From Zeugodacus cucurbitae (lineage: Eukaryota; Arthropoda; Insecta; Diptera; Tephritidae), in contig NC_071667.1 in the NCBI RefSeq assembly GCF_028554725.1, positions 83,428,001-83,492,000 of the forward strand: 64,000 nucleotides of DNA. Direction: 5' to 3'. Shown here piece after piece: positions 24,866 through 39,045 of this stretch; within the stretch, counting starts at the first letter, position 1, and each line of letters opens with the position of its first letter. The notes under the pieces are model-generated. The model was not told where the DNA came from, ran no database searches, and saw nothing but the letters and a program-made list of their open reading frames with translations. The position numbers and the translations under genes are program-made.

Positions 24866-25945
24866 TGTTTGAAAGACATTGCTGTTGAGATAAAGCAATC
24901 AAACCTACATATACTAAACCACTATAACGTTGTCATATCTTAAATTCATTTATGAGTACTACACCGAATGAAACCATTCGCTTTTGTTTAATAATTTTAA
25001 AACACTTTATTTGACATTTCATTTCGAATTAATTTAGCTACATACACAAACATTTATTAAACAATTACATCTTAAACATCATATATGTATATAGTTTACT
25101 ACTACATATGTATTAGTTTTCTTTGTCGCCTTTATTTGTTTATTATATTTGGAAACATTCAATTTAGTTAAGAATTAACTAATTTATAATTTTTTTTTTT
25201 TTTGATTCTTCTACTGCAATTGTTACCACTGAGAGTTATTTCGTGAACATTTATCTACATTTATACAAAAAAAGAAAGAAAACCGAATTAGTCACTATAT
25301 ACCAAGAATGGTTATTGCATATTTGCACATACATACATACTATATAGGCTCACTGGCGACCTTTTGACTACAGTTATACACCATAGACCAACAACGCCAA
25401 AGGATACTCAAGTCATTATAATACATCTGTGTGTACATATGTATGTATAGTAGCATTCGATATAATCCAATATGCAATTGTATATATATTCTTCATATAA
25501 TAGTTATAATTGAGCACATTGATCAGGAATCATATTATATATATATATGTGTGTATATATACTAAATAAAGTTGTTTTTATTGCATTAAAGTACATTTCT
25601 GCTAAAACAAGTTAACCATTTTCGGTTGCTCTTTTCACTTTTGGTCTACCTTAACATTTCGACTTTAACATTTCAATTATTGTTCATTCATGTTTTTTTT
25701 TTGTTGTTATTACTTTTATTAAATATATATTTTTTTATTTATTATTTTCAAAAACATTTCATTAATAGTTGCAAATCTCCAATCTTAAACATATGTGCCG
25801 CAGCACACCAAATCACATTACTCCCTCGCATTTACTTATACTTCCATCGGCAATCAGACCACAAAACCGTCTTGAAAACTTAATGGCATAGCTATGAGCG
25901 GGTCCACACGGTGCCGCTTTAGCCTGCTGTGCAAGTTTTAGTGCG

Positions 25946-28900
25946 TTAAAATGCATTTTTGCCGAAGATGAAGTTACCGGGCGCATTCACATCCTCAGCG
26001 GCGAAATACTCCTTCCACAAGGCGGCGAACTGATCGCGTGTGACCTCGGATTTGCCCTGAAAGCAAAACGATTTATTTGATATATAATTATTATAATTAA
26101 AGGTAAAGATGAAGACCACACACCTGTGCCATCTTCTGGAAGGCATCTTGACACTCAGCCTTGTCCAAGCCATAACTGGAGCAGACCAATGTGAACTCCT
26201 CCACGTCGATGCTGCCGTCGGTCGAGGCATCCTCCAGATCGAACATGAAGTTCATGTATTTCGTTTGCCAATCCATGACGCTGCTGGGGTCCTTGGCGTA
26301 GGCGTCCCACATGTTGCACCACTCGTCGACGGAAACCTGCAGAGACAGGAAAGTTTTAGTTTGCAAAACGGAAATATATTTTCTAAATCATTGTATGCTT
26401 AAAGCACTCAGTATTTATGTGTGTGTTCGTAGGCGTAGTTGCACGTCGCTCAATCAGCGCGTTCCAGCCCCCTTGCTGGCACAACCTTTCTGGTTGCAAT
26501 AGAGCCATTTCGCTGAAATTTATGAATGTTGCGCGTTCAGTAAATAAATAAAGGTACACACACACACACATATTTCTTCGGTCGAAAATTCGCTACATGA
26601 GTGTGCTAAATACTTTTACAGTTAGCCAGCCATAATAAATCTGCATACCTAATATACCACATACACCCCCTCCCCCTGCTTGGAATGACCACCACATTAC
26701 ATTTGCAAGTATTAAATGATTCCGGTGTGTTGTTGTCTTCTTGTTGTTGGCATTTTTGCTACATTTTTGGCAGTCGCAACTCCTGCGCGAACACCGCATT
26801 ATTTATGTATGTGTGCGGTTGGCTAACTTCAACACATGAACACACACCCTCCGGTGTGCTAATGTTCAACCACAGCTCTGTCTGACCAGCGCCATAAATA
26901 TTCAACTAAACATGTTGCGGTGATTGTGGCCGCGATTTTGAGCATTGTGCCACTGTGGCAATTGGCACAGCAAATGCGAGCCATCGAAGACCACAACACA
27001 GCACAGCATAACATAACATAGAGCAGCTCAGCATAATAGCTTGCTCTGCATACAAGCGGCCATTAACACATGTCCGAATGTCCAATACAATTGTATCGGT
27101 TTGGGTTTATACATACATATATTTATGTATGAGTATAACTAAGTACAAAACAAAGTCAAGTTAACAAGGTCAAAACAAATAGGGCCAATAAGGCAATCGT
27201 TTATGATGGTCTACTGCTGGACGACTTTGGCCTTATGCCACTGGCAAACTTCGAAAAAGAAAATAAAAGAATGTGTTCAATATCGAAAAGGGGAAGGTAC
27301 TCGTAATTGTTAGCACTACTTATAGACAGAAATGTAGTAAATTCATTTACAACAACTTGCCGTTTTTAGCCAGCAGTAAGCAGGTACAAAATATAACCTT
27401 ATACTTCGTGATAGTCTCACTTGATAACAATTAAGTTCGAACCAGATTTATTTAAATTTATTTAGCGATCCCTTGGGAATTTATCCATATAACGATATAT
27501 ATCCGATGTATCTCATTGGAATCTGATACCAAAAATCATCTTTTTGAGACCAATTTCATTTTGTATACATCTCTCTCTAAATAGAGTACTTTAATTGAAT
27601 AACATTTGTATTATAAATATTGAATTCAAAAATAACGATGTTTCAATTCCTCTACTTTGACTCCTCTTCTAAATGTTTTGGGTCGCTTTAACCATTATGA
27701 TAGAGGCCGGTTTCTATCGAAGTTAGATCTGGTATTGATTTTTTAAACCAGAACCAATGCGTACAGAACCCTGCGATCTCAGAAAGTAAGCGATTCACTA
27801 ACCATCGAAGAAACTCGAAGCAAACGTGACATGGTTTGCAAAAGTAAAACTATAAACCATTCAAGAACCAGGAGGAAGAGCCCGCAAAGTACTTTTTGCC
27901 ACTAATTCACCTCAGAAAATTGCCAAACACATTACGGCGCACATAAATAAAACACTAAATAAAGGTCTGTCGGGGTAAAAGTACAAAAAGCAACAAATTA
28001 AAGAATATGTAAGAGGTGTACCACCCTTTTTGACTTAGAACCTCGTTTGCATTTACACACGAAACTGCTCGAATAAGGACAATTCAATTTAGCGGAGCAT
28101 ACAAAGCTTGATGGCAACAGAAAAACTGCGGTCATTACTTTTCGGCAATTAAAGACAACAACAAAACGGTGCATACCAGTATGTATGTATGTATGTAGGT
28201 AAGCAAGTGGTGAAATTAAAATGACCAGCTGAATGAGTAGCGAACAAGTGCGTAGCTAATAAATAACGGTACATGGCAATAAAACGGAAACAATTGGAAG
28301 TGAGACGTGTCGAGTTTAGATTAAGTGAGCAAGGTTGGCGTATATGTTGCATACATATAACGGTATATAACGGCCAAGTCAACAAAGTTGTCAAGTGCAT
28401 GCTGACATTAAATGAAGACAACAATATAGCTCATATAAAAGCCATAAAACTGGCATTGGAAGCGCACATAAATGCTTGCTTATATAGTTTGCACCCTGTA
28501 AGGAAAAAATAAATGTCCTAAACTATTTTAGATTTTTCGAAGCAAATACCAGAAATGTGTTGACTCACACTATCGAAAACTAAAGAAGCACCATAGAACT
28601 TTTAAGAATGTTACTGGTATGAAGTGAACAGATAACCCAAAGAGAAGTGAACCCCAACTGTATCAATAATAAGGTGCGATAACATTTTTTTTGGCTTCTC
28701 AACGTTTCGAAGGGTTTGAAAATTTCTCTGATCCATGCAGCTACTGAAACCCCTAAACATATTCTGAACGGGAGTGAAGAAATCCCATCGAGTATTCGAA
28801 TAATCTACTAAACATGTGTTCTACTCAAGGCGTCAATATTAAATTCCCGTTATTTTTTGAACACACCTCGTATATGAACAAAACGATAGCAAAAGAATGG

Positions 28901-31900
28901 CAAGTACGAAAGGAAAATATGAGGATAATTTCCGTAGCATTTTTTTAACAAAATCAGCAACAAAACCTTCTCAGGTTCTAAAATCCACAGAAGACATCAT
29001 TTCAGCACTAAGAGAATTTTCCTGCACTGCATGTGTACCGTTGCACGTTTTTTAGCCGAGCCAAGCGTCTTTATTAAGCCAAAAGTCAACACACAAGATA
29101 GCAATCAAGTTGGTTGGCCACACTCTCTCGGCGTGTATGTGCTAAGTTAAATGCGGGTGACCGGATAAGTAATGATAGTGGAACGACAAGAATAATAACA
29201 ACATAAGCAAAAGTTATTATGACAACGTGGCAGTTTACGTTTACGTTTTTGCGGCAGCATCGCTATTGTTGCAACGCTATGAGGACTAAAAATGTACTTA
29301 TGTATACATATATGGAGGTAGCACACATTCACTCACGTGCTGACGACAGTCGACGAAAGCGAGGTATATTTGCAGGCGCAAAATGCATGAGTGCACATCC
29401 TTTGACATGTTTTTGGCCTCTTGCCAGCCAACAAGCAAACGAACCGCTACAAGCACCTGTACAGGTACCGCAATCAGCAGCCAGCACCGCAGCTGACACA
29501 CACAGGCATGCCGGCTGCTACACGCTAACCAACATTGCTGTTGCAACTACCACATTACCTGCTGTGGCATGTTGCAGCCACTCATATGCAGAACTATTGT
29601 TCGGTTGCATGGCCATTTACCGTTTGCCACTTGCACCCAGCATGCAACAAAATGTTGCTTGCCACACATGCCACACATAATTTGACCATCACCTGTGCAA
29701 ACACCCGCCTCTCCGCTAACGTTGCACGCTGCTGCTCATCTTTGGCCATGACGGCGCAAAAAAAAATTAAAATGCAATTGCACGTTTATCATTTGTACGA
29801 CATCGCCTCACCCTCTCCCCTCGGCGAGCGCCCCCCACCAGCAACAAGCATGTTGATGAAAGTGTGCAGAGAGAAGGTGGTAAAACTGCTGTGTTGACAC
29901 AACAATTTGTAGATTTATGCACAATAACTATAATCGTCAGCAGTCAAATTGCTGCAGCGACAGGCTCATAAACACACACACACACACAGACACACATAAG
30001 CACAAGCGCATACATGCGCAAGTGTCGGTTATGAGCGCTGTCAAGCATACTTTGTTGTTTTTATGTTGCTGCTGTGGCATGCTGCTGTTGTTGAGTGTTG
30101 TTGGTGCTGTGCCAAGAGCAAATCATACATAACTCAAAAACAACAATGCAACAATACAACAACAACAGTGTCAGCGCAAACATTTCCACAATTTAACAAC
30201 ACTAAATGTGCGCCTGTCGAATATCCTTCGAGTGCAACATTTTGCTGCTGCAGCATGTTTTGCTTGCTCGGCGCTTGCATTTTTCCGCTTTTAATTTCGC
30301 TCGCTATCGCAATTAATGCACATTTATTTATTTACGTGTTTGTGAGTGTGTGTGTTGCACTTGAAAGGTGCACAGCTGTCTATGCGTTTCTTTTCGCATA
30401 AATCAGCTCCGCAGTAGGCGTTCCTAATGCTTAGCTGCTGGCGCAGTGTCCTCCATGGCCTGCAAATTTCAATTTGGTTTCGGCACTTCGGATTTATGTA
30501 TGCCTTTTCAGCGGCGTTTGTGTGCAATATGCACGCTCGTATTTCATAATTTATTCTATTCTTTCATTCAAGGTGTCAACTGCAGTTGCGTTCGTTCGTT
30601 TTTACAAATCTTCCTGGCACTTGAAGTGATAAAGAATTGTTATTAATAATATCCATGGATTTCACCTTGGCAGCATTAGTAAGCTCGCCAATTGGACAAT
30701 CAATTGGAAATTGAATGTCAGATGACAAAAAATAATACTGAAATCCACAGCCATACGTATACATATATTAGAAATGGATAAATATATGATAAATGGATGT
30801 TGTACCCGTAAAAGAGGGACAGATGTCCGATCGGGTTTCGAAAGATTTTTGAAAACATTGCCTGGCTTAGTACTGATCACAACTACAAACCACTTTTCAA
30901 TCGTTGTAATAATCATGAGAGGAACCAGGATTTAAGCCATTATAAGCTGGAAGAAGTAATTCATTCGAAGGAGAATAGCGTTTTCAGATATCCTTCTAAA
31001 TGTATTTTGGGTGGGGCTAAGACGTAAGCTGACTCACACGTACAGAAAGGTTAGACACGGCTTTCAAATTTTTTACCTAATAAAGTTCAAATATTCTGCA
31101 GATACTCTCCGAATACGGAGAAATATTTTGGATCAGTCATGAACCGATGTTTTATATAACGATATACATAGATCAGTTTAGGTTAGGTTTAGGGAGGCTA
31201 AATTCTAGCATTTTAGGTAGCAGCAGATCCCAATGGGACAGCTAAAAATACAAGCCCTTTGTGATGCCCTCAAACAACACTCATATCTGTGGATTAGGAC
31301 GATCTTCACGTATCGACAAAGCGCTTTGAATTTGTTTCAAATTTTAAGGCGGCTAATATCGATGATGTGTTCGCCTACCGAGATGCTATGACCATAGTCT
31401 GGCGAAAGCTATGCGTTGAAGGAAAATGTGCTTAAATGGTTCCACCTTACACTTAACAAATTTCTAAAACAGAACAATTCAAAGGACCTCTTGCGGTTAA
31501 ACCTTTTCAGATTATTGTAAGCATAAGACTAGTTGTTGTCCAGCATTTTCAAGCTCGAGCGAGACCTGGATGTCCAACACTTGAAATCATGGCCAAGGCC
31601 TACCGTCTTGTTCCCAGTCCGATGGTAATGTAGCTAGGGTGCTGCCTTTTGGCAGAGGAAATAAAAGAATAATCGACTTTGTTCTTCATCCTTATTGCCC
31701 TTATGTAAGAAGTACGATATACTAAAAAGTTTTTTGTATAGATCTATGACTACTTCTCGAGAGCCATGGGTTCTAAACTCCACTGAGATAAATTTGAACA
31801 ACTGTGTGAATTTGTGCAAAAATATTCTCTCATTTTGGTTGTGGCAAGTAAAGGTCTGAGGTTCTAACTATAATTGAGTTGATTCATAATACCACAAAAC

Positions 31901-34900
31901 TAACTCCAATAGATAGATTGACAATTTAAAATTTCTATTCTATTCAAAATAAATTTTCCACTCAATTGCCGTTAGCATGCATCGGAAGATGCAACAAACC
32001 GGATGAATTTACGAGAAATTGGAAAACACACTCCGAATATAATTCATTCAGTGCGAAATTTTTCAATCGGTTGATTTTATGCAACAAATGGCAGCGATAA
32101 ATTCCACACGCGACAATCACAGCGCTTACAATTGTAACGGTTTATTGTCGCGTGTTGTTGGTGGTACAACAACCACATGCACCACCAACAGGAGCACCTA
32201 CAAGAGATATCATCGATAACGGAAATGCGCCAGCTGCTCACTCAGCCGGAATGCAAGTGCGAGCTAGCAAATTGTTAACGGGACCCCAAAAAAATGGCTA
32301 CCTATTCAAACATTTGCACTTGGAACGCAACTCCGACTGCACTTTGCATGCCCGTTGCACGCTGGTTGCATGTAGTGTGTGTGTGTTGCAAGTGTGTGGG
32401 GGGAAATTCACGCAGCATTGAGTTTTAGGTTTGTGACATAGAAAATATTTATGCGAGTTTTGTCAGTGAAGTGGCGAATGCAAACTCAAACAGCCGAGCG
32501 GAACAAAACAAACAACAATAAACAATCGAATGGAATTGGTAAAATGCAAATGAGCAATGGAAAAGAGAATGCAAAGAAAAAATGATATGAGAAAATTTTG
32601 GCATTTGTTGAAAGAGAAATGAAAGCTCTGACGCATGCCGTTTTAAGAAATGGGCGCAATTTCCAGCCTTGAAAGAAACGCCTTGAAGATACACATATAA
32701 GCATATGAGCATCCTTTTAAAGGAAGAAAAATCACGAAATTTCTAGCTGCGAAATTCAAAATTCGAAAAGCCGAAAACTATTCATCAAAATGAAAAATGA
32801 CAAAGCAAACACACCGTCCACTCGAAATTCTTTTGAAAAGACACCTACTATCCCATATGCACATTTCCTCGATTTGCATTGCCTCAAGAGTTATGCGCTC
32901 GAGTGTTTGGCGCAGGGAAGTGAAATAGTAACTGCCAATGCCAAAGAAATGCAGACAAATCGAGAAGCTGGCATATTCAAATTTACTGCCCAAAATGAAG
33001 AGCGAAGATAAAGTTTCACTGACATTTCGATTTACGATTAGATAGTCTTATTACCGTAACTACCCAGCAAAGAAATTGCCCGATATTTGAAAATAATCGA
33101 AAATAACACTCAAATCCAACATGAATGTCGTTAAAGTGGAGAGGTTGTCTCACGTGTGTATGAAGGTTGATAAGGGGTGTTGTCAAATGCACAAATCCTT
33201 GGTACAAAAATGATTGTTTACTCGATTTACTCAAGTAAAATATTCAAGTCAAGCTGGTAAGTTGAGTTGTGAGAACACCAACCGGGGGTACCAGAGTTGC
33301 TATAATTATAGGAAGTTTTTCTAATGTCCATTGTCTCTTAGCAGGCAGCATTAGGCCGCTGGGAGTATTTCTGATATGGACAGGCTTGAAACTTTCTATT
33401 AGAGTTATCTCTAGACCTAGCCATGGCACAGCCCAATCTTAACACCATATTTACTATAATTTTTATAGATTTTTAAGATATTTTTTCTAGCTGGTCAAAT
33501 TTCGAATTACCAATAAATTGGAACAAAACATGTGAATAGTCTCACAAAGGAAAAAACTATGATGTCATTTGAATCCAAAGCTCACCAAAAACAGCAAATC
33601 AGTATGGAACCAGTTCTCATTAAAATGTATGGCGTGAATTTAACATTAGCCTAAAGTATACCAATCATTCCGTTGATCTCGAACTCGCTGAAAAGCTGCT
33701 CGGTGAGTTTCAACAGAAGTGGATCGCGGCTGCATTCTTATGACCTTTGCATGACCTTGGTAAAAATTTTGTCATTTAAAAAATTAATAAAATAGCCGTT
33801 ATACCATTTAACCTCGACAAGCAATTTTATTGGCAACCATCGAATACGGTTGTGAGGTCCACTTCTCAATTTAATTACAATTTGCATTTCCATTTTTTTT
33901 AAACGTACACCATAGTGCTTTTATTTAAACATTAAATCGACCCATTTCGGACTGCTAATTCAATTTACCACACGACATTCATATGCAAATTGCTAAAATA
34001 TTAAGAGCTCAACCGTGCGCCTCTTTTCGCTACTATAGGGTTTTACCATTATTTTTTCACTTCTAGTTTACTTTCACTAGTGTTTTGTTCACATGTTTAC
34101 TCACCTGACCATCATTGTCCTTGTCGGCCTTGGAACGCAGACCCTCCCAGATTTCCAGCATGACCGCATGGATCTCCTTGTTCTTCGGTGTGTTCTCAGC
34201 CCAGCCGCGCAGTTTGCAGACGCGCTACAAAATAAATGCAAATAGAAGAGCAAAGCGGAAGAAAAAAAAAGCATGTCAGTAACAGTACAAAACAACAACA
34301 GCAATAACAATAATTCGCACAACGGCGATAAAAGGCAAAGCGAAGCGCACGCTGGAACGCACGCATAAATTACTTGGCGTTTTTTGGGGTTTCTTGTTTT
34401 TTTTTTTGTTTTACTTTTTTGATTTGCGTACCTTTTGGCGTATACTGAATGTCACAGGCATACATCTGGAGCATATGCATATACATACATATGTATATGT
34501 AAAAGTTTGCAACAACAAAATATGTGGCGAAATATGCAGACAGCCAAAAAGCGGTTGAGCAACTACCAAAAAAAAAAAAAATAAAACAGAAAAAACGAAG
34601 CGACCAAGTGTGGAACTACAAATTTGTTGGCAATTATTTGCATGCAAATAAATTTCACTCAAGTGTTGTGCCACACCGTACAGTCTGCGTGCCACTTTTC
34701 GCCCATGCGCCGGCGCGTTCGTGCTTCCGCCGTGATGAAAGAATAACTTGCAGGAAGTAAATTTTCAAACGAAACGAAACTTTCTGTTTCGCTTGTTGTT
34801 TGTGTCAACACTTACCTCAATGGCCAACTCAAAGTCTTTAACGTCGATTTCGCCGCTCTGATTGACATCTGTTGACGGATGGGGGGTGTTGACGGAGGTA

Positions 34901-36347
34901 TGGGTAGTTGAAAAGTTTGTTGAAGTTGTTTTAAGGTACATTGTTGCAGCATACACATCGTTGTTGTTGTTGTTATTGTTGTTGTCGAACGTTGATTGTT
35001 TGTTTGGAGAGCACATAGTTGGACACATTGTCATTTGGCGTTGTCGTGTGTCGTTCATACGCCATGGTGTACCAAATGCAGGAAGAAAAGAGTGGGAAAG
35101 AAATGCGAATGAAATTTTTATATGTATTAAAGCGACGAAAGTTATTCAGTGTGAAATGTGGTGAATTTACAGCAAGCCACCATAAATTATAAATTATTTA
35201 GCAAGGTGTCATGTTTTTAAACTATGTATGGCATTCTATTATATTAACGCAATAATTTCGTATGCACTTAAAAAAAAAATTTCGACATATCTGACGCAGC
35301 TGCGCTTATTTAACCACAAGCTATCTCTATATACATATATAATATATATATATATATTCAATTTGATTGTGCAAAACTGTCAGCGCATGGAAAAGTTTGT
35401 AATACTCTAAAGTATTTTTTTTATTTTTGGCTCTCCCATTTCGGAAATCCAAAACTCTATTTTGAGTGCCATGCACACACAGCTGTCAACACTTCCGCCG
35501 CCTGCCACATTCCATTGACATTGGCTGTGTCAGCGTCACGGCAGCGGAAGCAGCATCCAGCCAGACTCCCTTCAACCATACGCGTTCGCGCTTGGCAGTT
35601 GGGGGTTGCCAACGGCGCTTTGTAAAATAAATTACCTATATAAAATTAATTGGTTTTCCATTCTGTTAGTCGTAAAGCTAGTCAATTTGAAATTTTATTA
35701 CAAAATAAAATGGTTGAAAATTCAGCATAACTGTCAGTGCATTAAGCAATTAAATTATTACACACACGTTAGTCCGCCCGCCCGCCATACTAAATCCCAT
35801 AAGCGAAATGTACAAGCTCATGAAATTTAATGTAAATTGATATTTTAATTTTTTGTAAATAAAGCATGCGCTGGCAATTATATATATAGCTATGCTTAAG
35901 TGCAGTTGTGTGTTATATTATATATTAGCTATATAAGCAGCTATATCTATGTGAAGCTTAAAGCGCTATTTATTTTAGCCATTTGTATAAAAATGTATTT
36001 AAAATATTCAATTTTTTTTAATGAAATACAATTAATAATAATAAATGCCATAAATCTAAGCATAAAGGTAATTGCGGAATATTAGAATGAGTTGACCACA
36101 TAATCTGATTGGATTTTGTTTGAATAATATCAGATTTTAAGCATACTCGAGAAATAAAAATTAAAATTTTATCGCATTAGAAAATATAAAAAAATATTTG
36201 AATTGCGGCTTTTCTCAATTTTGTTAAAATCAAAATATTTTATATTCACACTGGCAACTCTATTGCTTAAATCAAATTCGATTACTCACCAAAGAAAACG
36301 TTGAACAGGAAGAGCAATTTCTTCTTACGGAAGTCAGAGATCGACAT
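25946..36347 (-). CDS. Calexcitin / sarcoplasmic calcium-binding-type EF-hand protein
   Basis: Coding exons: 36290-36347, 34816-34868, 34105-34224, 26124-26336 and 25946-26056, together 184 codons plus stop. The protein starts MSISDFRKKKLLFLFNVFF. EF-hand 1 is DVNQSGEIDVKD, with Asp instead of Glu at position 12. EF-hand 2, DKDNDGQVSVDE, is split by the 7.8-kb intron. EF-hand 3 is DASTDGSIDVEE. The fourth region (TRDQFAALWKEYF) has no usable loop, as in calexcitin. The C-terminus GNFIFGKNAF matches the calexcitin ending pattern GNxxFG. Squid calexcitin is a neuronal Ca2+- and GTP-binding protein that modulates K+ channels and intracellular Ca2+ release; the same fold includes the sarcoplasmic Ca2+ buffers. 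No signal peptide or membrane segment is seen, so it is cytosolic. Whether an annotator would call it calexcitin or Scp is uncertain; the EF-hand family is not. Confidence 0.95.
26337..34104 (-). other. 7.8-kb calexcitin intron interrupting EF-hand 2
   Basis: No coding exon is recognised. It contains a solitary mariner-type end at 28844-28871, CA/TG and CAACAA runs, and a TTAGGTT-containing stretch near 31185. The open frames at 29219-29680 and 30063-30401 match no protein I know. Confidence 0.65.
28844..28871. mobile_element. Solitary mariner-type terminal repeat
   Basis: TTCCCGTTATTTTTTGAACA followed by CACCTCG matches the right terminus of the element at 6904-7083. A possible degraded partner, GGTGCGATAAC, lies near 28673, which would make an element of about 200 bp inside the large calexcitin intron. 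Confidence 0.5.
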
Positions 36348-36450
36348 GATACTGTTGTTGTTGTTGTAGGTGCGTTAACTATAGAAAAACTATTGACAAA
36401 TGTCGTAGCGCTGCAGTAACTTCTTTATGCGCGAAAAGTTGCTTGGAATG
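36348..36450 (-). other. 5' UTR portion of the calexcitin first coding exon
   Basis: On the minus strand a classic acceptor (a C/T run, then ACCTAATTCAATTTCAG) ends at 36451, 103 bases before the ATG. This implies that the coding exon is preceded by an intron in the 5' leader. A second possible acceptor, CAACAACAG, lies 4 bases before the ATG but has no pyrimidine tract. Confidence 0.6.
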
Positions 36451-39045
36451 CTGAAATTGAATTAGGTAAAAGAGAGAGAGAAAAATGTGAAAAGTCAGGA
36501 AGAAACAGATTTGTACAATGTTAAATAAGTGAGCACTAAGTATGCCGTAAAATATAAGACGAATTGCAATCACAGCAAGAATTCGAAAAATTCGTGAACT
36601 CGAATTTGTTAGTCTAAATTAGGTTGTGCGACTATTACACCTTTTCAATGTTGTGCTCTGAAGTGCGTAACACGGTTAAATGTTACATTTTGAGTACAGT
36701 GTTTATAAGTAAATATATATAAATTTACCGTTATAAATAAAAAAATATTTATGAATAATACGCAAAGTGAACTGATAACACTATACCACACTCGGCTGAG
36801 TATTGAATCAAACTATTTTTTGGGGGAATGGAGTCATAAGTAAAAAAAAAAAATTTATTTTCCGATTTTCGAACTTAGCTTACAATACCGAAATATTCAC
36901 CTTCGAGTTTCGAAAAAATTGCTATACATTTTTAAAAAATCAAAAATATAGATATAATTTACATTTTTCTCTTAATTCAATAGTGTATGAAACTTTTCTG
37001 TCCAACTTATACGACAGATGCTTTAAAAGGATCGATATTTTTCGATTATATATATCTTTTTTATTTTTATGAAGATCCAACTTTGACCCTTCATAGAAAA
37101 AAAATCGATTTGTGTAACCAATTGTTGGCTGGGTTCTATCGGCTCTCCAACTATTCTGCTCAGACTATGCCTTCCAGAGTTGCCCTTTGCTCAGTGCTGC
37201 AACTAATATTTCTGCATATTCTTTTCTACACTTTCTTTTCTAAAAAGAAGCGGTCAATTTCGCCACGGAAATTGCACTTAAAATGTAATCACAACTGTTT
37301 TTTGCGGTTTTTTTAGCAACAACAAAGAAGTAAAATGAAATGATTGCGCTGTAAAAGCATAGAGAGAATATGATATGTAAAAAAGTGAAATCATAAAAAG
37401 ATTCCAAAAGAGCTTTATAAAAGCTTTTATTTACAGCTTCGCTAAACTAAAGTGAGACAAGACTTAAAGCCAACCATATTGTCTATTTTACTATTGAATA
37501 AATTAAGAATGACATACTTAAGCTTTTTAATATAATATGCACGGAATGTCTACGATAGAAATACTATAGTATGGTTAAGGAAGATCGGAGGAGAGCTTTT
37601 TGAGACAATCACCATGACTGTGGGAGAAATTCTGGTTGAGCTTTCGGATATGAAGCTGCTAAAGAAACGTACCCTAGAGGTGCCAAAGGGTATTCTTGCT
37701 AGCGAAACACAAACTCAAAACCTCAGCCAGACCCCTTATTTACAGTAATGAGCTCTGAGTATAAAAATTGAACGTATACTAACTTATTGATTGGCTTGAA
37801 AAACTACATTTATTGAACTTTTTGGCAGCATCTGAAAAAAATAATCTCTCGAACAGGCTTGAATTCTATTCAGTCTTTTATTTAACAGTGTAATTCCTAT
37901 AAAGTCAGCTCAGTCAATATTTAAATACTGAAAATATTTTTTCCGCTTTTGGCTTGCATGGAAATCCGCTCAATCACCGAGTTGCATTTCCATGCGTTTC
38001 CATGAATGGCGGTGTTTAATCACCACAGCAGCCTTTAATTTGGTGCAGTTCACCGTGAAATAGGTTATCAGCGTCGTAAATTGACCAAGTTAAAAAAACA
38101 ACAACAGCTCTTTTTTTTTCAAATATTACTGATGAATGGCATGAAATTCCGCAGAGCAATTTTAAAATTGGAATTCGATATGCTTGTGTACGATGTTTAC
38201 GTATTAAATAATTTGCCGCAGAGTCAACAGCTTTGACTGTGATTATTCGCAATTACACATGTATTTATATGTATGTATAGGTAAGTAACGGTATTTACAT
38301 TTAAAAACGACGCATTCACATGAGACATTAATTCACCGATTATCTACTTAATTAAATTTGTAATTGCCGGAAAGTGAAGTGCAATGCAAAAATACTTCTA
38401 CGCGCTCGAATTTCAGTTATTTTGCCTTCGAAATGACACTTGTTTCATCTCACGCAACGCGAAAACACTTTTTGCCACAGTTAATTAAAAATAAAATATT
38501 TTGGCAATCGGTTATAAATGCTTATTTGATATAAAAATAAAAAAAAAATGTATTACTATAATATAAAATGATCTCCCATTGCGAAAATATAAATTTTTGT
38601 TAATTTGCCCCACACCAGCGCCAACAACTAATCAATAACCAGATGGTGTGAAAAGAAGCGACCGAGTCATAAATAATGTAAATATGCTAAAGCCATAAAT
38701 TATTTCGGTTAATTGCTTTGTTGTTTGCCGCCTATTTAGCGCTATTAGTATGCGTGTTTGGCAGTCTGCAAAAAAACTCACGTTTGATTTTTTCATAAAT
38801 TACCAATAAATGGGACCGTAAATGAGGCAGCCGCCCCAAAATAGCCAATAACTCGGTGTGCGGAGAACATAAAGCGCATATAAAATGCAATTAGAATATT
38901 GATACAATCTGCTTTAAAATTCTGTGGTTTGCCACACTTTATAATCATAATTAATGTAGTTCACATAATTTGCTCTAAATGAAATTTTATCGCCTTCATT
39001 GTTGTGTGTTCTGGGTGTATTTCCCTTTAATACTCCAACGCACAC

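Larger units (their letters stand above)
20536..25945. other. Intergenic interval between PTRHD1 and calexcitin
   Basis: Apart from the LINE at 24207-24865 and CA runs near 22 kb, I find nothing coding. A GC-richer block at 21060-21560 resembles an eroded transposon but gives no readable protein. The calexcitin 3' UTR occupies an unknown length at the right end; minus-strand AATAAA-type signals occur near 25009 and 25575. Confidence 0.55.

Noticed and set aside
28273..28512. 79-residue open frame with a mixed, protein-like composition
   Set aside because: No splice partner, no known family, overlapping antisense frame of greater length.
37540..37740. Possible retrotransposon gag/ORF1 fragment (GEILVELSDMKLLKKRTLE)
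   Set aside because: Weak resemblance to the LLLEL block of LINE ORF1, interrupted and without zinc knuckles; not enough to call.
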